Source: Actinomycetes bacterium | Lineage (GTDB): Bacteria > Actinomycetota > Acidimicrobiia > Acidimicrobiales > Ilumatobacteraceae | Length of the DNA stretch: 64,000 bases | Assembly: GCA_025360105.1 (NCBI GenBank) | Contig: JANYCT010000033.1 | Location: forward strand, 1-64,000 | Direction: 5' to 3' | Shown: positions 38,441 through 48,142 of the stretch, piece by piece | Position numbering within the stretch: position 1 is the stretch's first letter | How the letters are laid out: the number at the start of each line of letters is the position of its first letter | Notes under the pieces: generated by a model | What the model saw: the letters and a program-made list of their open reading frames with translations, nothing else | Told to the model about the DNA's origin: nothing | Database searches by the model: none | Program-made: the position numbers and the translations under genes

Positions 38441-39004
38441 ATGTCATTGATCAACACCCTGGTCAAGCCGTTCACTGCGCTTGCGTTCCACAACGGCAAG
38501 TTCGTCACTATCACGGATGAAAATCTGCGGAACAAGTGGTCCGTAGTCTTTTTCTACCCAGCCGACTTCACCTTCGTCTGCCCGACCGAGCTAGGCGATC
38601 TCGCTGATCACTACGGCGAGTTCCAGTCGCTCGGCGTGGAGGTTTATTCCGTGTCCACCGACAAGCACTTCACTCACAAAGCGTGGCACGACACCTCGGA
38701 TACGATCAACAAGATCACCTACCCGATGATTGGCGACCCCACCGGAGCCATCACCCGAAACTTCGAGGTAATGATCGAGGCTGACGGCCTCGCTGAGCGC
38801 GGCACATTCGTGGTTGACCCAGACGGCAAAGTGCAGATCATCGAGATCAACGCAGGCAACGTCGGTCGGAGCGCGAGCGAACTGCTCCGCAAGATCAAGG
38901 CCGCCCAATATGTGCGCGAGCATCCGAACGAAGTCTGCCCGGCCAAGTGGGAAGCAGGCGGAGACACGCTCGCCCCATCGCTCGACCTTGTCGGCAAGAT
39001 CTGA
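38441..39004 (+). CDS. ahpC: alkyl hydroperoxide reductase subunit C (peroxiredoxin)
   Basis: [51 protein letters not shown]. Confidence 0.97.
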   Translation: MSLINTLVKPFTALAFHNGKFVTITDENLRNKWSVVFFYPADFTFVCPTELGDLADHYGEFQSLGVEVYSVSTDKHFTHKAWHDTSDTINKITYPMIGDPTGAITRNFEVMIEADGLAERGTFVVDPDGKVQIIEINAGNVGRSASELLRKIKAAQYVREHPNEVCPAKWEAGGDTLAPSLDLVGKI

Positions 39005-39092
39005 CCGACCTACTCGCCCGCTGTTCGCCCACCCCCGTCGCAGTCGCCGGGATGTTTGACATCTCGGCGACTGCAGATCCTCGGAGAACTCC

Positions 39093-40667
39093 ATGCTCGA
39101 TGCCAACCTCACTGCCCAGCTTGCGACCTACCTACAAAAGATCACCATGCCTATCGAACTGATCGGCACCTTCGACGACAGCGACACTGCGCGCTCGATG
39201 CACGACCTCCTCGACGAGATCGCAGCACTTTCGGATTCGGTGTCGGTGCTCAGTGACGGTGAAGCTGAGCGTCGCCCGTCGTTCGAAATCCGTCGGGTCG
39301 CTGACCCGTCGGTGGCGGTCACCTTCGCCGGTATCCCAATGGGTCACGAGTTCACTTCTCTGGTGCTCGCACTGCTGCAGGTCGGCGGTCACCCATCTAC
39401 GGTTGATGCCGAGTTGCTCGAGCAGGTGCGCACCCTGAAGGGCCCCTACCGGTTCGAGACCTATGTCTCGCTCACCTGTCAGAACTGCCCCGATGTAGTG
39501 CAGGCGTTGAACCTGATGAGCATCATCAACCCGAACATCGACCACGTCACGATCGATGGTGCGGCATTCCCGGACGAGGTTGATCGGCGTCAGGTGATGG
39601 CAGTGCCGATGGTGTTCCTCAACGGCGAGGTTTTCGACCAGGGTCGGATGACCCTCGAGCAGATCATTGCCAAGCTCGACACCAGTGCCGCAGCTCGCGC
39701 CGCCGAGAAGATCGCGGGCATGGACCCGTTCGACGTCTTGATCGTCGGCGGCGGCCCGGCCGGGTCGTCCGCTGCGATCTACTCGGCCCGCAAGGGTTTA
39801 CGGACAGCCGTAGTCGCCGACCGCTTTGGCGGACAGTTACTCGACACGATGGGCATCGAGAACTTGATTTCGACGCGGTATACCGAAGGTCCTCGACTCG
39901 CTGCGGCTCTCGAGGAAGGTGTGAGGCAGCACGACGTCGACATCGTCACTGCTCAGCGCGCAGCTCGTCTCGTTCCTGCCGACAACCAAGGGGGCTTGCA
40001 CGAGTTGCAACTCGACAACGGAGCGTCGATGTTCGCCCGCTCCGTGATCGTGTCGACGGGCGCTCGCTGGCGCCAGATGAACGTGCCCGGTGAGCAGGAG
40101 TACGCCAACCGGGGTGTTGCGTACTGCCCACACTGCGATGGTCCGCTGTACAAGGGTAAGCGGGTCGCCGTGATCGGCGGCGGCAACTCCGGCGTCGAAG
40201 CTGCAATCGACTTGGCCGGCATCGTCGACCGGGTGACACTTCTCGAGTTTGCCGACGAGTTGAGGGCCGACGACGTGCTGCAGACCAAGCTCCACAGCCT
40301 GCCCAACGTCGAACTGATCCTGTGTGCCATGACCAGCGAGGTCATTGGCGACGGTTCGAAGGTGACGGCGCTGCGCTACATCGACCGCAGCAGCGAACTG
40401 GATCATACGCTCGAGCTCGATGGCATCTTCGTTCAGATCGGTCTCCTCCCGAACACCGAGTGGCTCGACGGTACAGTCGAACTCTCCGCGCACAACGAGG
40501 TCATCATCGACGATCGCGGATCGACCTCGGTGCCTGGAGTTTTCGCCGCCGGTGACTGCACCACTGTGCCGTACAAGCAGATCGTGATCTCGATGGGCGC
40601 GGGTTCGACGGCGCTGCTCAGTGCCTTCGATTACCTGATCCGCACGTCGGTGCCGGTTCCCGCGTGA
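39093..40667 (+). CDS. ahpF: alkyl hydroperoxide reductase subunit F
   Basis: [73 protein letters not shown]. Confidence 0.97.
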   Translation: MLDANLTAQLATYLQKITMPIELIGTFDDSDTARSMHDLLDEIAALSDSVSVLSDGEAERRPSFEIRRVADPSVAVTFAGIPMGHEFTSLVLALLQVGGHPSTVDAELLEQVRTLKGPYRFETYVSLTCQNCPDVVQALNLMSIINPNIDHVTIDGAAFPDEVDRRQVMAVPMVFLNGEVFDQGRMTLEQIIAKLDTSAAARAAEKIAGMDPFDVLIVGGGPAGSSAAIYSARKGLRTAVVADRFGGQLLDTMGIENLISTRYTEGPRLAAALEEGVRQHDVDIVTAQRAARLVPADNQGGLHELQLDNGASMFARSVIVSTGARWRQMNVPGEQEYANRGVAYCPHCDGPLYKGKRVAVIGGGNSGVEAAIDLAGIVDRVTLLEFADELRADDVLQTKLHSLPNVELILCAMTSEVIGDGSKVTALRYIDRSSELDHTLELDGIFVQIGLLPNTEWLDGTVELSAHNEVIIDDRGSTSVPGVFAAGDCTTVPYKQIVISMGAGSTALLSAFDYLIRTSVPVPA

Positions 40668-40717
40668 CAATGAAACGGGGCACCCGAGGCGCTCCCAAGG
40701 CGTAGCATCGGACTCAG

Positions 40718-41626
40718 ATGAATCTGCGTGACCTCGAGTACTTCGTCGCGGTGGCCGACGTTCGACACTTCGGCCAGGCGGCGCAGGCATGCCACGTCTC
40801 GCAGCCGACGCTGTCGGCCCAGATCCGCAAGCTCGAAGCCGAGCTCGGTGTCGTGCTCTTTGAGCGGCTGCCGCGCAACATCTCGATGACCGTTGCCGGT
40901 GAACGTGTGCTCGAACGAGCGCGCATCGTGCTCCGCGAGGCCGCCAACATCGTCAATATCGCGGCAGGACTGCGCGATCCCGAGACCTCCAGCCTTCGCA
41001 TCGGTTTGTTTCCGACGCTGGCGCCGTACCTGTTGCCACACATCATGCCCGGGGTTCGCATAGCATTCCCGAAGCTCGAATTGCTGCTCGTCGAGGCACA
41101 GACCGATGACGTCCTGCGCCAACTCGACGTGGGCGATCTCGATGCTGGCGTTCTCGCGTTGCCCATCGACGCGAGTGATCTCGACTCGACCGTGCTCTTC
41201 TCGGAGGAGTTCGTGCTGGCAGTGCCCGTCAATCACCACCTTGCGCGCACGCCGATGCCCGTGCCTGTCGGAGTGCTCGCCGGAGAGAGTGTTCTGTTGT
41301 TGGAGGACGGCCACTGCCTGCGCGAGCAGGCGCTGTCGGTGTGCCGGATGGCCGGCGCCAGCGAGCGCTCTGGCTTCCGTTCGACGAGCCTCGAGACCAT
41401 GCGCCACATGGTTGCCGCCGGGGTTGGAATTACCCTGCTGCCGCGCCTCGCCGTATCACCGCCGGTGGCCGTGTCCCCCCTCGTCACGCTGCTCGAGTTC
41501 GAGGCGCCAGCGCCCAGTCGCACGATCGCCCTGTGCTGGCGTCGCACGAGTGCATATTGCGAGTTTTTCCCGCGACTCGCCGAGGTGTTCCGAGCGCTGC
41601 CCACCGGACTCGTCGACGTCATCTGA
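40718..41626 (+). CDS. oxyR: LysR family regulator, OxyR-like
   Basis: MNLRDLEYFVAVADVRHFGQAAQACHVSQPTLSAQIRKLEAELGVVLFER; context downstream of ahpCF; LLLEDGHCLREQALSVC. Confidence 0.88.
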   Translation: MNLRDLEYFVAVADVRHFGQAAQACHVSQPTLSAQIRKLEAELGVVLFERLPRNISMTVAGERVLERARIVLREAANIVNIAAGLRDPETSSLRIGLFPTLAPYLLPHIMPGVRIAFPKLELLLVEAQTDDVLRQLDVGDLDAGVLALPIDASDLDSTVLFSEEFVLAVPVNHHLARTPMPVPVGVLAGESVLLLEDGHCLREQALSVCRMAGASERSGFRSTSLETMRHMVAAGVGITLLPRLAVSPPVAVSPLVTLLEFEAPAPSRTIALCWRRTSAYCEFFPRLAEVFRALPTGLVDVI

Positions 41627-41709
41627 TCCTCAAGCCGTTGCAAGGCTCGATCCTTTGACGCAACGTGAGGCAGGTGCAGCTGTGCATCTCCCTCTCCGAC
41701 GACCGTGGC

Positions 41710-42204
41710 TCAGCCAACTTGCCACGACTGGAGGATCTCGTATCGGGCGCCATCAGGATCGAGGCGGCTCTGCACGAGCGTGACTTCGTGCACATCGAAA
41801 CCATCATTCGTCAACGCTCCGAGCGTCTGCGGCATCGGAACATTTGGCTTCACGCGGGCAACCGTGAGATGGCTCACGAATCGTTTGCGGGGCGCCTCTC
41901 CGATGTGGCTGGTGTGTTCTCGCACGGTCCGCTCCAAATCGTCTACTCCGCGCACGGGAATGACGAGGGCACGATCAGCCAGGACATCGACGGCAGGTCC
42001 AAGATGCACGCGGGCAGGCGCGAACGTAACGCCTCGCAGCGCATCGACGACAGCATTCGGATCAGCATCACCGAGGAAGCGCAAGGTGATGTGCCAGTTC
42101 TCCGGTCGCACGAAGCGGACCCCACGCTGATCCTTGCGATGCAGGGCGGTGAGGGTCGAAATCACATCCGCGGGTGGCCAAACAGCGATGAAGAGTCGTG
42201 CCAT
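41710..42204 (-). CDS. thpR: RNA 2',3'-cyclic phosphodiesterase
   Basis: MARLFIAVWPP, RPENWHITLRFLGD, RFVSHLTVARVK: paired HxT motifs. Confidence 0.88.
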   Translation of the reverse strand: MARLFIAVWPPADVISTLTALHRKDQRGVRFVRPENWHITLRFLGDADPNAVVDALRGVTFAPARVHLGPAVDVLADRALVIPVRGVDDLERTVREHTSHIGEAPRKRFVSHLTVARVKPNVPMPQTLGALTNDGFDVHEVTLVQSRLDPDGARYEILQSWQVG

Positions 42205-42253
42205 CACGCCAGTCAACCGTCGACTGGTCGCCGGCGACACGTCACCCGCACGC

Positions 42254-42300
42254 GAAGTAGCGCTCCAGCGGCCCCTCATGGGCCTGTGGAGCGCTACTTC
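42254..42300 (-). terminator. strong 47-nt hairpin, possible terminator of the 42351..42782 gene
   Basis: GAAGTAGCGCTCCA/TGGAGCGCTACTTC perfect 14-bp arms, internal GGCCC/GGGCC stem, CTCAT loop. Confidence 0.6.
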
Positions 42301-42350
42301 GGTGATATGTGACCGGGGGCGATCAACACCCAGTGATGTGGGCGGTGACG

Positions 42351-42782
42351 TCAGCCGCCGTTGGCAGCGGCCGCCGCGGCGTCGTTGAGGTCCTGGGTGT
42401 TCGAGCCGAGCAGCTGCTTGGCCGAGTTCAACGCTTGAGTGAGGGCAGGATCGACGACGAAGGGTGCTGCAACCGGCGGGGCAGCCACAGGGGCCGGGGT
42501 GACCTTGGCCGGGGCGGCGGGCACCGTCGTCACGCTGGCCGCAGCCGCAGGAGCCGATACCGTCGTCGACGCTGTAGAGGCGCCCGCCAACGTGGTCACG
42601 CTGACCACTGAGCTCTCGGTGTTCGATGAATTCGCAGCCGTCGTACTCGTGGCCGTTGGTGCCTTGACGTTCGAGAGCGGAGTACTGCTACTGCCGCAGG
42701 CACTGAGTGCAAGGACACCGGCCGCAAATGCAACAATGATGCGAGTGCGGGTCATCGTGCGGGGGCTGAAGTGGTTCGCCAT
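42351..42782 (-). CDS. putative secreted lipoprotein, Ala/Thr/Pro-rich
   Basis: RIIVAFAAGVLALSACGSSSTPL signal with lipobox LSAC. Confidence 0.65.
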   Translation of the reverse strand: MANHFSPRTMTRTRIIVAFAAGVLALSACGSSSTPLSNVKAPTATSTTAANSSNTESSVVSVTTLAGASTASTTVSAPAAAASVTTVPAAPAKVTPAPVAAPPVAAPFVVDPALTQALNSAKQLLGSNTQDLNDAAAAAANGG

Positions 42783-42784
42783 GA

Positions 42785-43477
42785 TCAGGCCTGCAGGTCG
42801 GCGACGATCGCCTGACCATCAGCGATGGCGTTGGCGAGATCGGACTGAACAGTGTGCAGGGTCGTCATGCTCGACGACAGAACGGTGTGGTTTGCGTTCC
42901 ACTGTTCTGGGGTGAACGTGAGTTCGTTGTCCACCACGCCGGGCAGCAGGCCAGCTGCATCGGCCAGCTTCGCGTTCATATCTGCGAGCTTGGCGGTTGC
43001 ATCAGTGACGTCTTTGCCGTTTGCGGCGGCCTTCTGGATGGCTGCGTCGAGCTTGGTCGCGAGATCGCCGACCTTGGCCACGACAGCGGATTGGCGATCG
43101 CCGACGATCGCAAGGTGAACCTGCGGGGCACGGAGGGCGAAGATCCGGAAACCTGTTGCGATGGTCTCGCAATCGGCCCTCAGTGTCGATGCGTCGGCGT
43201 CAGCATCGATCTTGATCTGCAAGTCGGTGAGACCCGATGTGCTTGACGAGATGATGTCGTTGATCGTGCCGAGGTGGCCGCTGGAAAGGTTCTTCGCCCC
43301 AGCCGCCTTGGCGGTGAGCTTGGCGAGTTCGGCGGTCCGCACGGCAACGGCAGCGTCACACTTCGCCTTGGCGGCCGTGAGATCTACGGCCGGTTCGGTT
43401 GCTGACGCAGTGCCGGCAAACGTGAGTATTCCCACGAGTCCGACACCGATGATTGCAAGGTTGTGCTTTGTGTTCAT
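42785..43477 (-). CDS. putative secreted Ala-rich helical protein
   Basis: MNTKHNLAIIGVGLVGILTFAGTASATEPAVDL signal peptide with AxA site; heptad-like helical body. Confidence 0.7.
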   Translation of the reverse strand: MNTKHNLAIIGVGLVGILTFAGTASATEPAVDLTAAKAKCDAAVAVRTAELAKLTAKAAGAKNLSSGHLGTINDIISSSTSGLTDLQIKIDADADASTLRADCETIATGFRIFALRAPQVHLAIVGDRQSAVVAKVGDLATKLDAAIQKAAANGKDVTDATAKLADMNAKLADAAGLLPGVVDNELTFTPEQWNANHTVLSSSMTTLHTVQSDLANAIADGQAIVADLQA

Positions 43478-43677
43478 GTTTGTACCTCTTGGGGGTGTTG
43501 AGTCGAGCCGGTGCCCGAGCTGATGTGGTCATACTTCGCCCGAACTGTGAGGTCGTCGTGCGGGAAATGTGAGGGATGTATGAGCACAACAGTGGTATCG
43601 ACACCGACGGTGGCGAACATGAGAAGTAGTTGACGATTCACGCCGATGAACGGCGCGCGAGACTGGAGCGCGCTGGG

Positions 43678-45186
43678 TCAGCCGAGGCGGTCGAGAACGT
43701 TCGCCGTGATGCGTTCCACCTGTGGATCGCGCTCAGCGAGCCCGTGCGCCCAATCGGTGCATCCCGAGGTGACAACGGTTCCACCGCCGGTCGAGGTGTA
43801 GCTGCCCAAAACAGCATGACCGTGCGCGATACGTTCCACTGCAGCCGGGTCGCGTGTACCGAACAGACGCGCCGCAATGAATTCGTCCTCTGCCGGCTCG
43901 TTCGCCTTCGGTGGACGAGCTGCGGTGGTGCGAGTGAAATGGGCGGCGGGCGCCGTACCGAGAATGGTGAACGAGTCGGGTGTTCCGTCCTCGCCCGTGG
44001 GAAAGGGCAGACCATCGCGGTACGTGAAGTCGCAACCGTCACACTCGTAGCCAACGATGGTGGCATCGGCGCCGAGCACGTCGCCGTAACCGATGCCCGT
44101 GCCCTCGAAGATCCAATGGTCCGGTCGATGGATCGTGTAGCCGCCCGCACCGTTGGTGACCCGCTTACCGATGCGGTGATACCCGCCGCGGGCGAAGCTC
44201 ACCCCGGTCATGTGGTTCTCAGGTCGACCGATGAGATGATCGGACCAGATGCTCGTGAGTTCGCTCTGACGATCCGTGTCAAAGACGGGATCGTGTTTGA
44301 ACTGCCCCTTGTAGCCGACCATGACGGCCGCGGGTCCCTGGGTACTGGGGTCCTCCATGCGAACCTGCCAGAACGAGGTGTTGCCGGAGAAGAACGCCAC
44401 GTTGCCGCCACGGGCGATGAACGACTCGACGGTGTCCCGCATCGGGCCGGACCAATATTCGTCGTGACCCACCGACAGCAGTAGCCGACACCCGTCGAGC
44501 AACGTGGGATGTTCCTCCAGGTCGGCGTTGGTGCACACATCGATGCAATAGCCCTCGCGCTCGGCCCACTGCACGAATGGCAGTTCCCAGTCGGGCCAAC
44601 CTGCTGAACCGGCATATGGCGAGAGCCGATGGTGACGCACGTAGCCGACGTGGGTGTTCATGTCTGGATCCGGCGGATGTGTGGTGGTGACCCTGCGGCC
44701 GGCTCCGGACGGCTTGTACAGGTAACCGGGCGACATCGGTCGCTGCATCGAGACCGTTGTGCCTCCTGTGTACAGATTGTGTCCGCCGAAATCGTTGTAT
44801 GCGTTCCAGGTGTTGGTGGCGAGTTGCAGCAGGATGGTGTTCGACGAACTGGCCGGTGGCCGAAGCACGAAGAAGGCGTGGTCGCGTCGCGTCTTGCCGT
44901 CGACGTCGATGGTGAGCGTCACCTCGTAGTAGCCGGACCGCCAATCGTCGCCCGCATAGAGGGTGACGGCAGCAGGCCAACCGCAGCCAGTCGCATAGGC
45001 ACGAGGCGGAGTGGCGTGATCACCTGCGGGCACTGCGCCGGACCACACGACCGTGCGCGCTGCTCCGACGCGGGAGATCTCGACAGTCACGTCGCGTGCC
45101 CCCGCCGACGACAGGTGCAGACGGACCTCACCGCCCGGCGCAATTGATTGTGGCCAGCAGTATCCGGTGACAGTTTCAAAGCCCAT
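43678..45186 (-). CDS. N,N-dimethylformamidase beta subunit-like protein
   Basis: LQLATNTWNAYNDFGGHNLYTGGTTVSMQRP...DLEEHPTLLDGCRLLLSVGHDEYWSGPMRDTVESFIARGGNVAFFSGNTSFWQVR. Confidence 0.8.
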   Translation of the reverse strand: MGFETVTGYCWPQSIAPGGEVRLHLSSAGARDVTVEISRVGAARTVVWSGAVPAGDHATPPRAYATGCGWPAAVTLYAGDDWRSGYYEVTLTIDVDGKTRRDHAFFVLRPPASSSNTILLQLATNTWNAYNDFGGHNLYTGGTTVSMQRPMSPGYLYKPSGAGRRVTTTHPPDPDMNTHVGYVRHHRLSPYAGSAGWPDWELPFVQWAEREGYCIDVCTNADLEEHPTLLDGCRLLLSVGHDEYWSGPMRDTVESFIARGGNVAFFSGNTSFWQVRMEDPSTQGPAAVMVGYKGQFKHDPVFDTDRQSELTSIWSDHLIGRPENHMTGVSFARGGYHRIGKRVTNGAGGYTIHRPDHWIFEGTGIGYGDVLGADATIVGYECDGCDFTYRDGLPFPTGEDGTPDSFTILGTAPAAHFTRTTAARPPKANEPAEDEFIAARLFGTRDPAAVERIAHGHAVLGSYTSTGGGTVVTSGCTDWAHGLAERDPQVERITANVLDRLG

Positions 45187-45231
45187 CCCGCGAGCCTGTC
45201 ATACGCGTGAGCGTGCAGTACCGTGCTGGCG

Positions 45232-46266
45232 ATGAGTGCCGTCCAAGGGATCGACGCTGCGCCGGTCAGCGAATGGTTGCACACACACGTAGCTGGTGCT
45301 ACAAGTCCGTTCACGTTCGCTCCGATTCCGGGCGGTCACTCCAACCTTGCGTTCGCGATCACATCGGCGACTGGTAATCGCTACGTGCTTCGACGCCCCC
45401 CACTCCGGGATGCGGTGGCAAAGGAGCACGATCTGAGCCGCGAGTACCGCATCATCTCGGGGCTCGGCGACTCGGCGGTGCCTGTTGCGACGGCACGCGG
45501 CTATTGCGCGGATCCGCTGGTCAACGGGGCACCGTTCTACGTGCTCGACCATGTCGAGGGGCAGGTCATTCGCGACAAGGCCACCGCCAAGAAGTTGTTG
45601 TCCGAACCCGGTCGCCGCCGCGCCAGCGAATCGTTCATCGACACGATGGTCGCCATTCACGCGGTCGATCTTGCCGCAGCCGGTCTCGATGATCTCGGCC
45701 CGCGCGACGACTACATCGCTCGACAGATACGGCGCTGGTACCGAGGGTGGAACGCGCAGAAGACTCGTGAGTTGCCTGCGATTGACCAGGTGCGCGACGC
45801 GCTCATGAGCCAGATCCCGCTGCAGGGTCCGGCAACATTGGTACACAGCGATCTTCGACTCGACAACTGTCTCGTGAACCGGCGGGGGGACATCACAGCC
45901 GTGCTCGATTGGGAGATCTGTACGGTTGGAGACCCGCTGGCCGACCTCGGCCTGCTCATGCTCTTTTGGAGTGGACCGGGCGAGGAGCCGACCGCGTGGT
46001 CGGCCACCTCGACCGGTGTGCGCGGCTTTCTGCGGCGAGACGATCTGGTGCGGCGCTATGCGGAAGAGACCGGCCGGGACATCTCGCGTCTCGACTACTA
46101 CGTGGCATTTGCGTACTGGAAGCACGCGTGCATCCTCGAAGGCGTCTACGCCCGGTATGTCTCGGGTGCGCTCGGCCATCGTGACGATGCCGAACTGCTC
46201 GGCCTGAAAGCACAGGTCGAAGGTGCCGTCGGAGCTGCCGCTGATGCGCTGGACCAACTCGCCTGA
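45232..46266 (+). CDS. APH-type phosphotransferase family protein (ACAD10-like)
   Basis: GGHSNLAFAITSATGNRYVLRRPP; LVHSDLRLDNCLVNRRGDITAVLDWEICTVGDPLADLG. Confidence 0.9.
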   Translation: MSAVQGIDAAPVSEWLHTHVAGATSPFTFAPIPGGHSNLAFAITSATGNRYVLRRPPLRDAVAKEHDLSREYRIISGLGDSAVPVATARGYCADPLVNGAPFYVLDHVEGQVIRDKATAKKLLSEPGRRRASESFIDTMVAIHAVDLAAAGLDDLGPRDDYIARQIRRWYRGWNAQKTRELPAIDQVRDALMSQIPLQGPATLVHSDLRLDNCLVNRRGDITAVLDWEICTVGDPLADLGLLMLFWSGPGEEPTAWSATSTGVRGFLRRDDLVRRYAEETGRDISRLDYYVAFAYWKHACILEGVYARYVSGALGHRDDAELLGLKAQVEGAVGAAADALDQLA

Positions 46267-46378
46267 GCCGCCGTGCGCCTGACTTCCCGAGCGTGACATG
46301 GGAAGCGGTGCAACTGGTCCGTGTTACATTTGCGCGAGTCGCGTAGCTCGGAAGGCCGCGCGGAACGGGGCGGCGACG

Positions 46379-48142
46379 ATGCACACGATGACGCATAACG
46401 AGGCAGCAGAAGCCGTCGTCCGAGAGCTGTTCCTCACGCCAGCGGGCCGCGCCAACCCGTACCCGCTGTATCACCAGTTACGCGAGCTCGAGCCTGTTTT
46501 CTTCAGCGAGACGCTGCAGGGTTGGATCCTCACCCGATACGACGACTGCAAGGCAGCGCTGCGCGACCCTCGATTGCAAAAGCACTTCTCGGAGTCCCTC
46601 GATGTTCGCGCACCGGGCTGGCGCGAACGGCCGATCCTGCAGTGGGCGAGTCGACTACTCCTGAACCTCGACAGCCCTGACCACACACGCCTGCGCCGTT
46701 TGGTCGTGCGCGAGTTCACGCCGCGCATTGTCGAGGGGCTTCGCCCCCAGGTGGAGCGGCTCGTCGACGAGCTGCTCGACAATATGGCAGAGCACGACGT
46801 GGGCGAGCTCATGGATGAGTTCGCGTTCGTGCTGCCGATCTCGATCATCGGAACGGTGCTGGGTGTGCCACCCGAAGATCGTCCGCAGTTCCGCGAGCTC
46901 ACCCAGGCCCTCACCGGGGTCTTCGAAATCGCCGCTACGAAGGAGATGCTCGAGGCCGCCGACAAGGCAGTGCTCACGTGCAACGCGTATTTCGACAGCC
47001 TGATCGAGAAGCGGCGCGCTGATCCTCAGAGCGATCTGTTGAGCCGCCTGATCGTGCTCGATGCCCGCGAGATGCAAGAGGACGGTGAGGCCGACCACCT
47101 CACGAACGAGGAGCTGAACACGTTGTCGTCGCTGTTGTTCCTCGCTGGCTTCGAGACCACCACGAGCCTGATCGGTAACGGAGTGATGTCGTTGCTCTCG
47201 CAACCAGATCAGATGGACGTGTTGCGGTCCCAGCCCGAGCTGTCCCCAAATGTGGCCGACGAGCTGCTGCGCCACGATGGCACGATCCAGCTTGCGGGCC
47301 GCTTCGCCACGGTGGATCTGAACTTCGGCGATGTCACTGTTCCCGCTGGGCGACCGGTGTACATCATGCTCGGAGCGGCCAATCGCGATCCGGCGCGCTA
47401 CCCAGACCCCGACAAGATCGATTTCACGCGCACCACGATCCAACCGCTCAGCTTTGGTGGCGGCACCCACTTCTGCCTTGGAGCGCCGCTTGCACGCATG
47501 GAGACGGAAGTCGTCTTCCGCAAACTGGCCCAACGATTCTCTACCTTCGAACTCGAGGGCGAGATCACACCCCACCGCGATCGACTCACACTTCGCGCCC
47601 CGAACTCCGTGCGCCTGAAGCTTCCGTCGGCAACGGCTTCGTCCGATGCAGCGCCGTTGTCGGCGCGACCCGCCGGCGACGATGCACAATGGCGTGCCGA
47701 GTACCGGCGTCAGCTCGACGAGCAACCGCCCGAGCTCGATAATGTCGAGCGTCGGGTACGAATCGCGCTGTTGCAACGCGTGCCGTTCTTCCGTTCGTGC
47801 AGCCCTGCCGAACTCGCCACGCTCGCCGCCACGGCGTACACCATCTCGTTCGATCCGGGCGAGCACCTGTGTGTCGAAGGCAGCGATGCACCCGATTGCT
47901 ACGTGATCGCCACCGGCGAGGCCGAGGTAGTGATGGACGGTGAGCGAATTGGTGTGGTCGGCGCCGACGACGTTGTCGGCGAACGCGGATTGGTGCTCGG
48001 TGCGCCACGAGCCGCGTCGGTCACCGCGACATCGCACATGATCACCTACGCGATCTCGCGCGAACTGCTCCAGGGAGTCTTCGACGCATCGCCTGCACTC
48101 GCTGAGGCGATGCGAACCGAGGTTCTCCGTCGCTACGAGTGA
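46379..48142 (+). CDS. cytochrome P450 with C-terminal cyclic-nucleotide-binding domain (fusion)
   Basis: P450: FLAGFETTTSLI (I helix), DELLRHDGT (ExxR), LSFGGGTHFCLGAPLARME (heme Cys). cNBD: VPFFRSCSPAELATLAATAYTISFDPGEHLCVEGSDAPDCYVIATGEAEVVMDGERIGVVGADDVVGERGLVLGAPRAASVTATS. No stop between them. Confidence 0.92.
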   Translation: MHTMTHNEAAEAVVRELFLTPAGRANPYPLYHQLRELEPVFFSETLQGWILTRYDDCKAALRDPRLQKHFSESLDVRAPGWRERPILQWASRLLLNLDSPDHTRLRRLVVREFTPRIVEGLRPQVERLVDELLDNMAEHDVGELMDEFAFVLPISIIGTVLGVPPEDRPQFRELTQALTGVFEIAATKEMLEAADKAVLTCNAYFDSLIEKRRADPQSDLLSRLIVLDAREMQEDGEADHLTNEELNTLSSLLFLAGFETTTSLIGNGVMSLLSQPDQMDVLRSQPELSPNVADELLRHDGTIQLAGRFATVDLNFGDVTVPAGRPVYIMLGAANRDPARYPDPDKIDFTRTTIQPLSFGGGTHFCLGAPLARMETEVVFRKLAQRFSTFELEGEITPHRDRLTLRAPNSVRLKLPSATASSDAAPLSARPAGDDAQWRAEYRRQLDEQPPELDNVERRVRIALLQRVPFFRSCSPAELATLAATAYTISFDPGEHLCVEGSDAPDCYVIATGEAEVVMDGERIGVVGADDVVGERGLVLGAPRAASVTATSHMITYAISRELLQGVFDASPALAEAMRTEVLRRYE

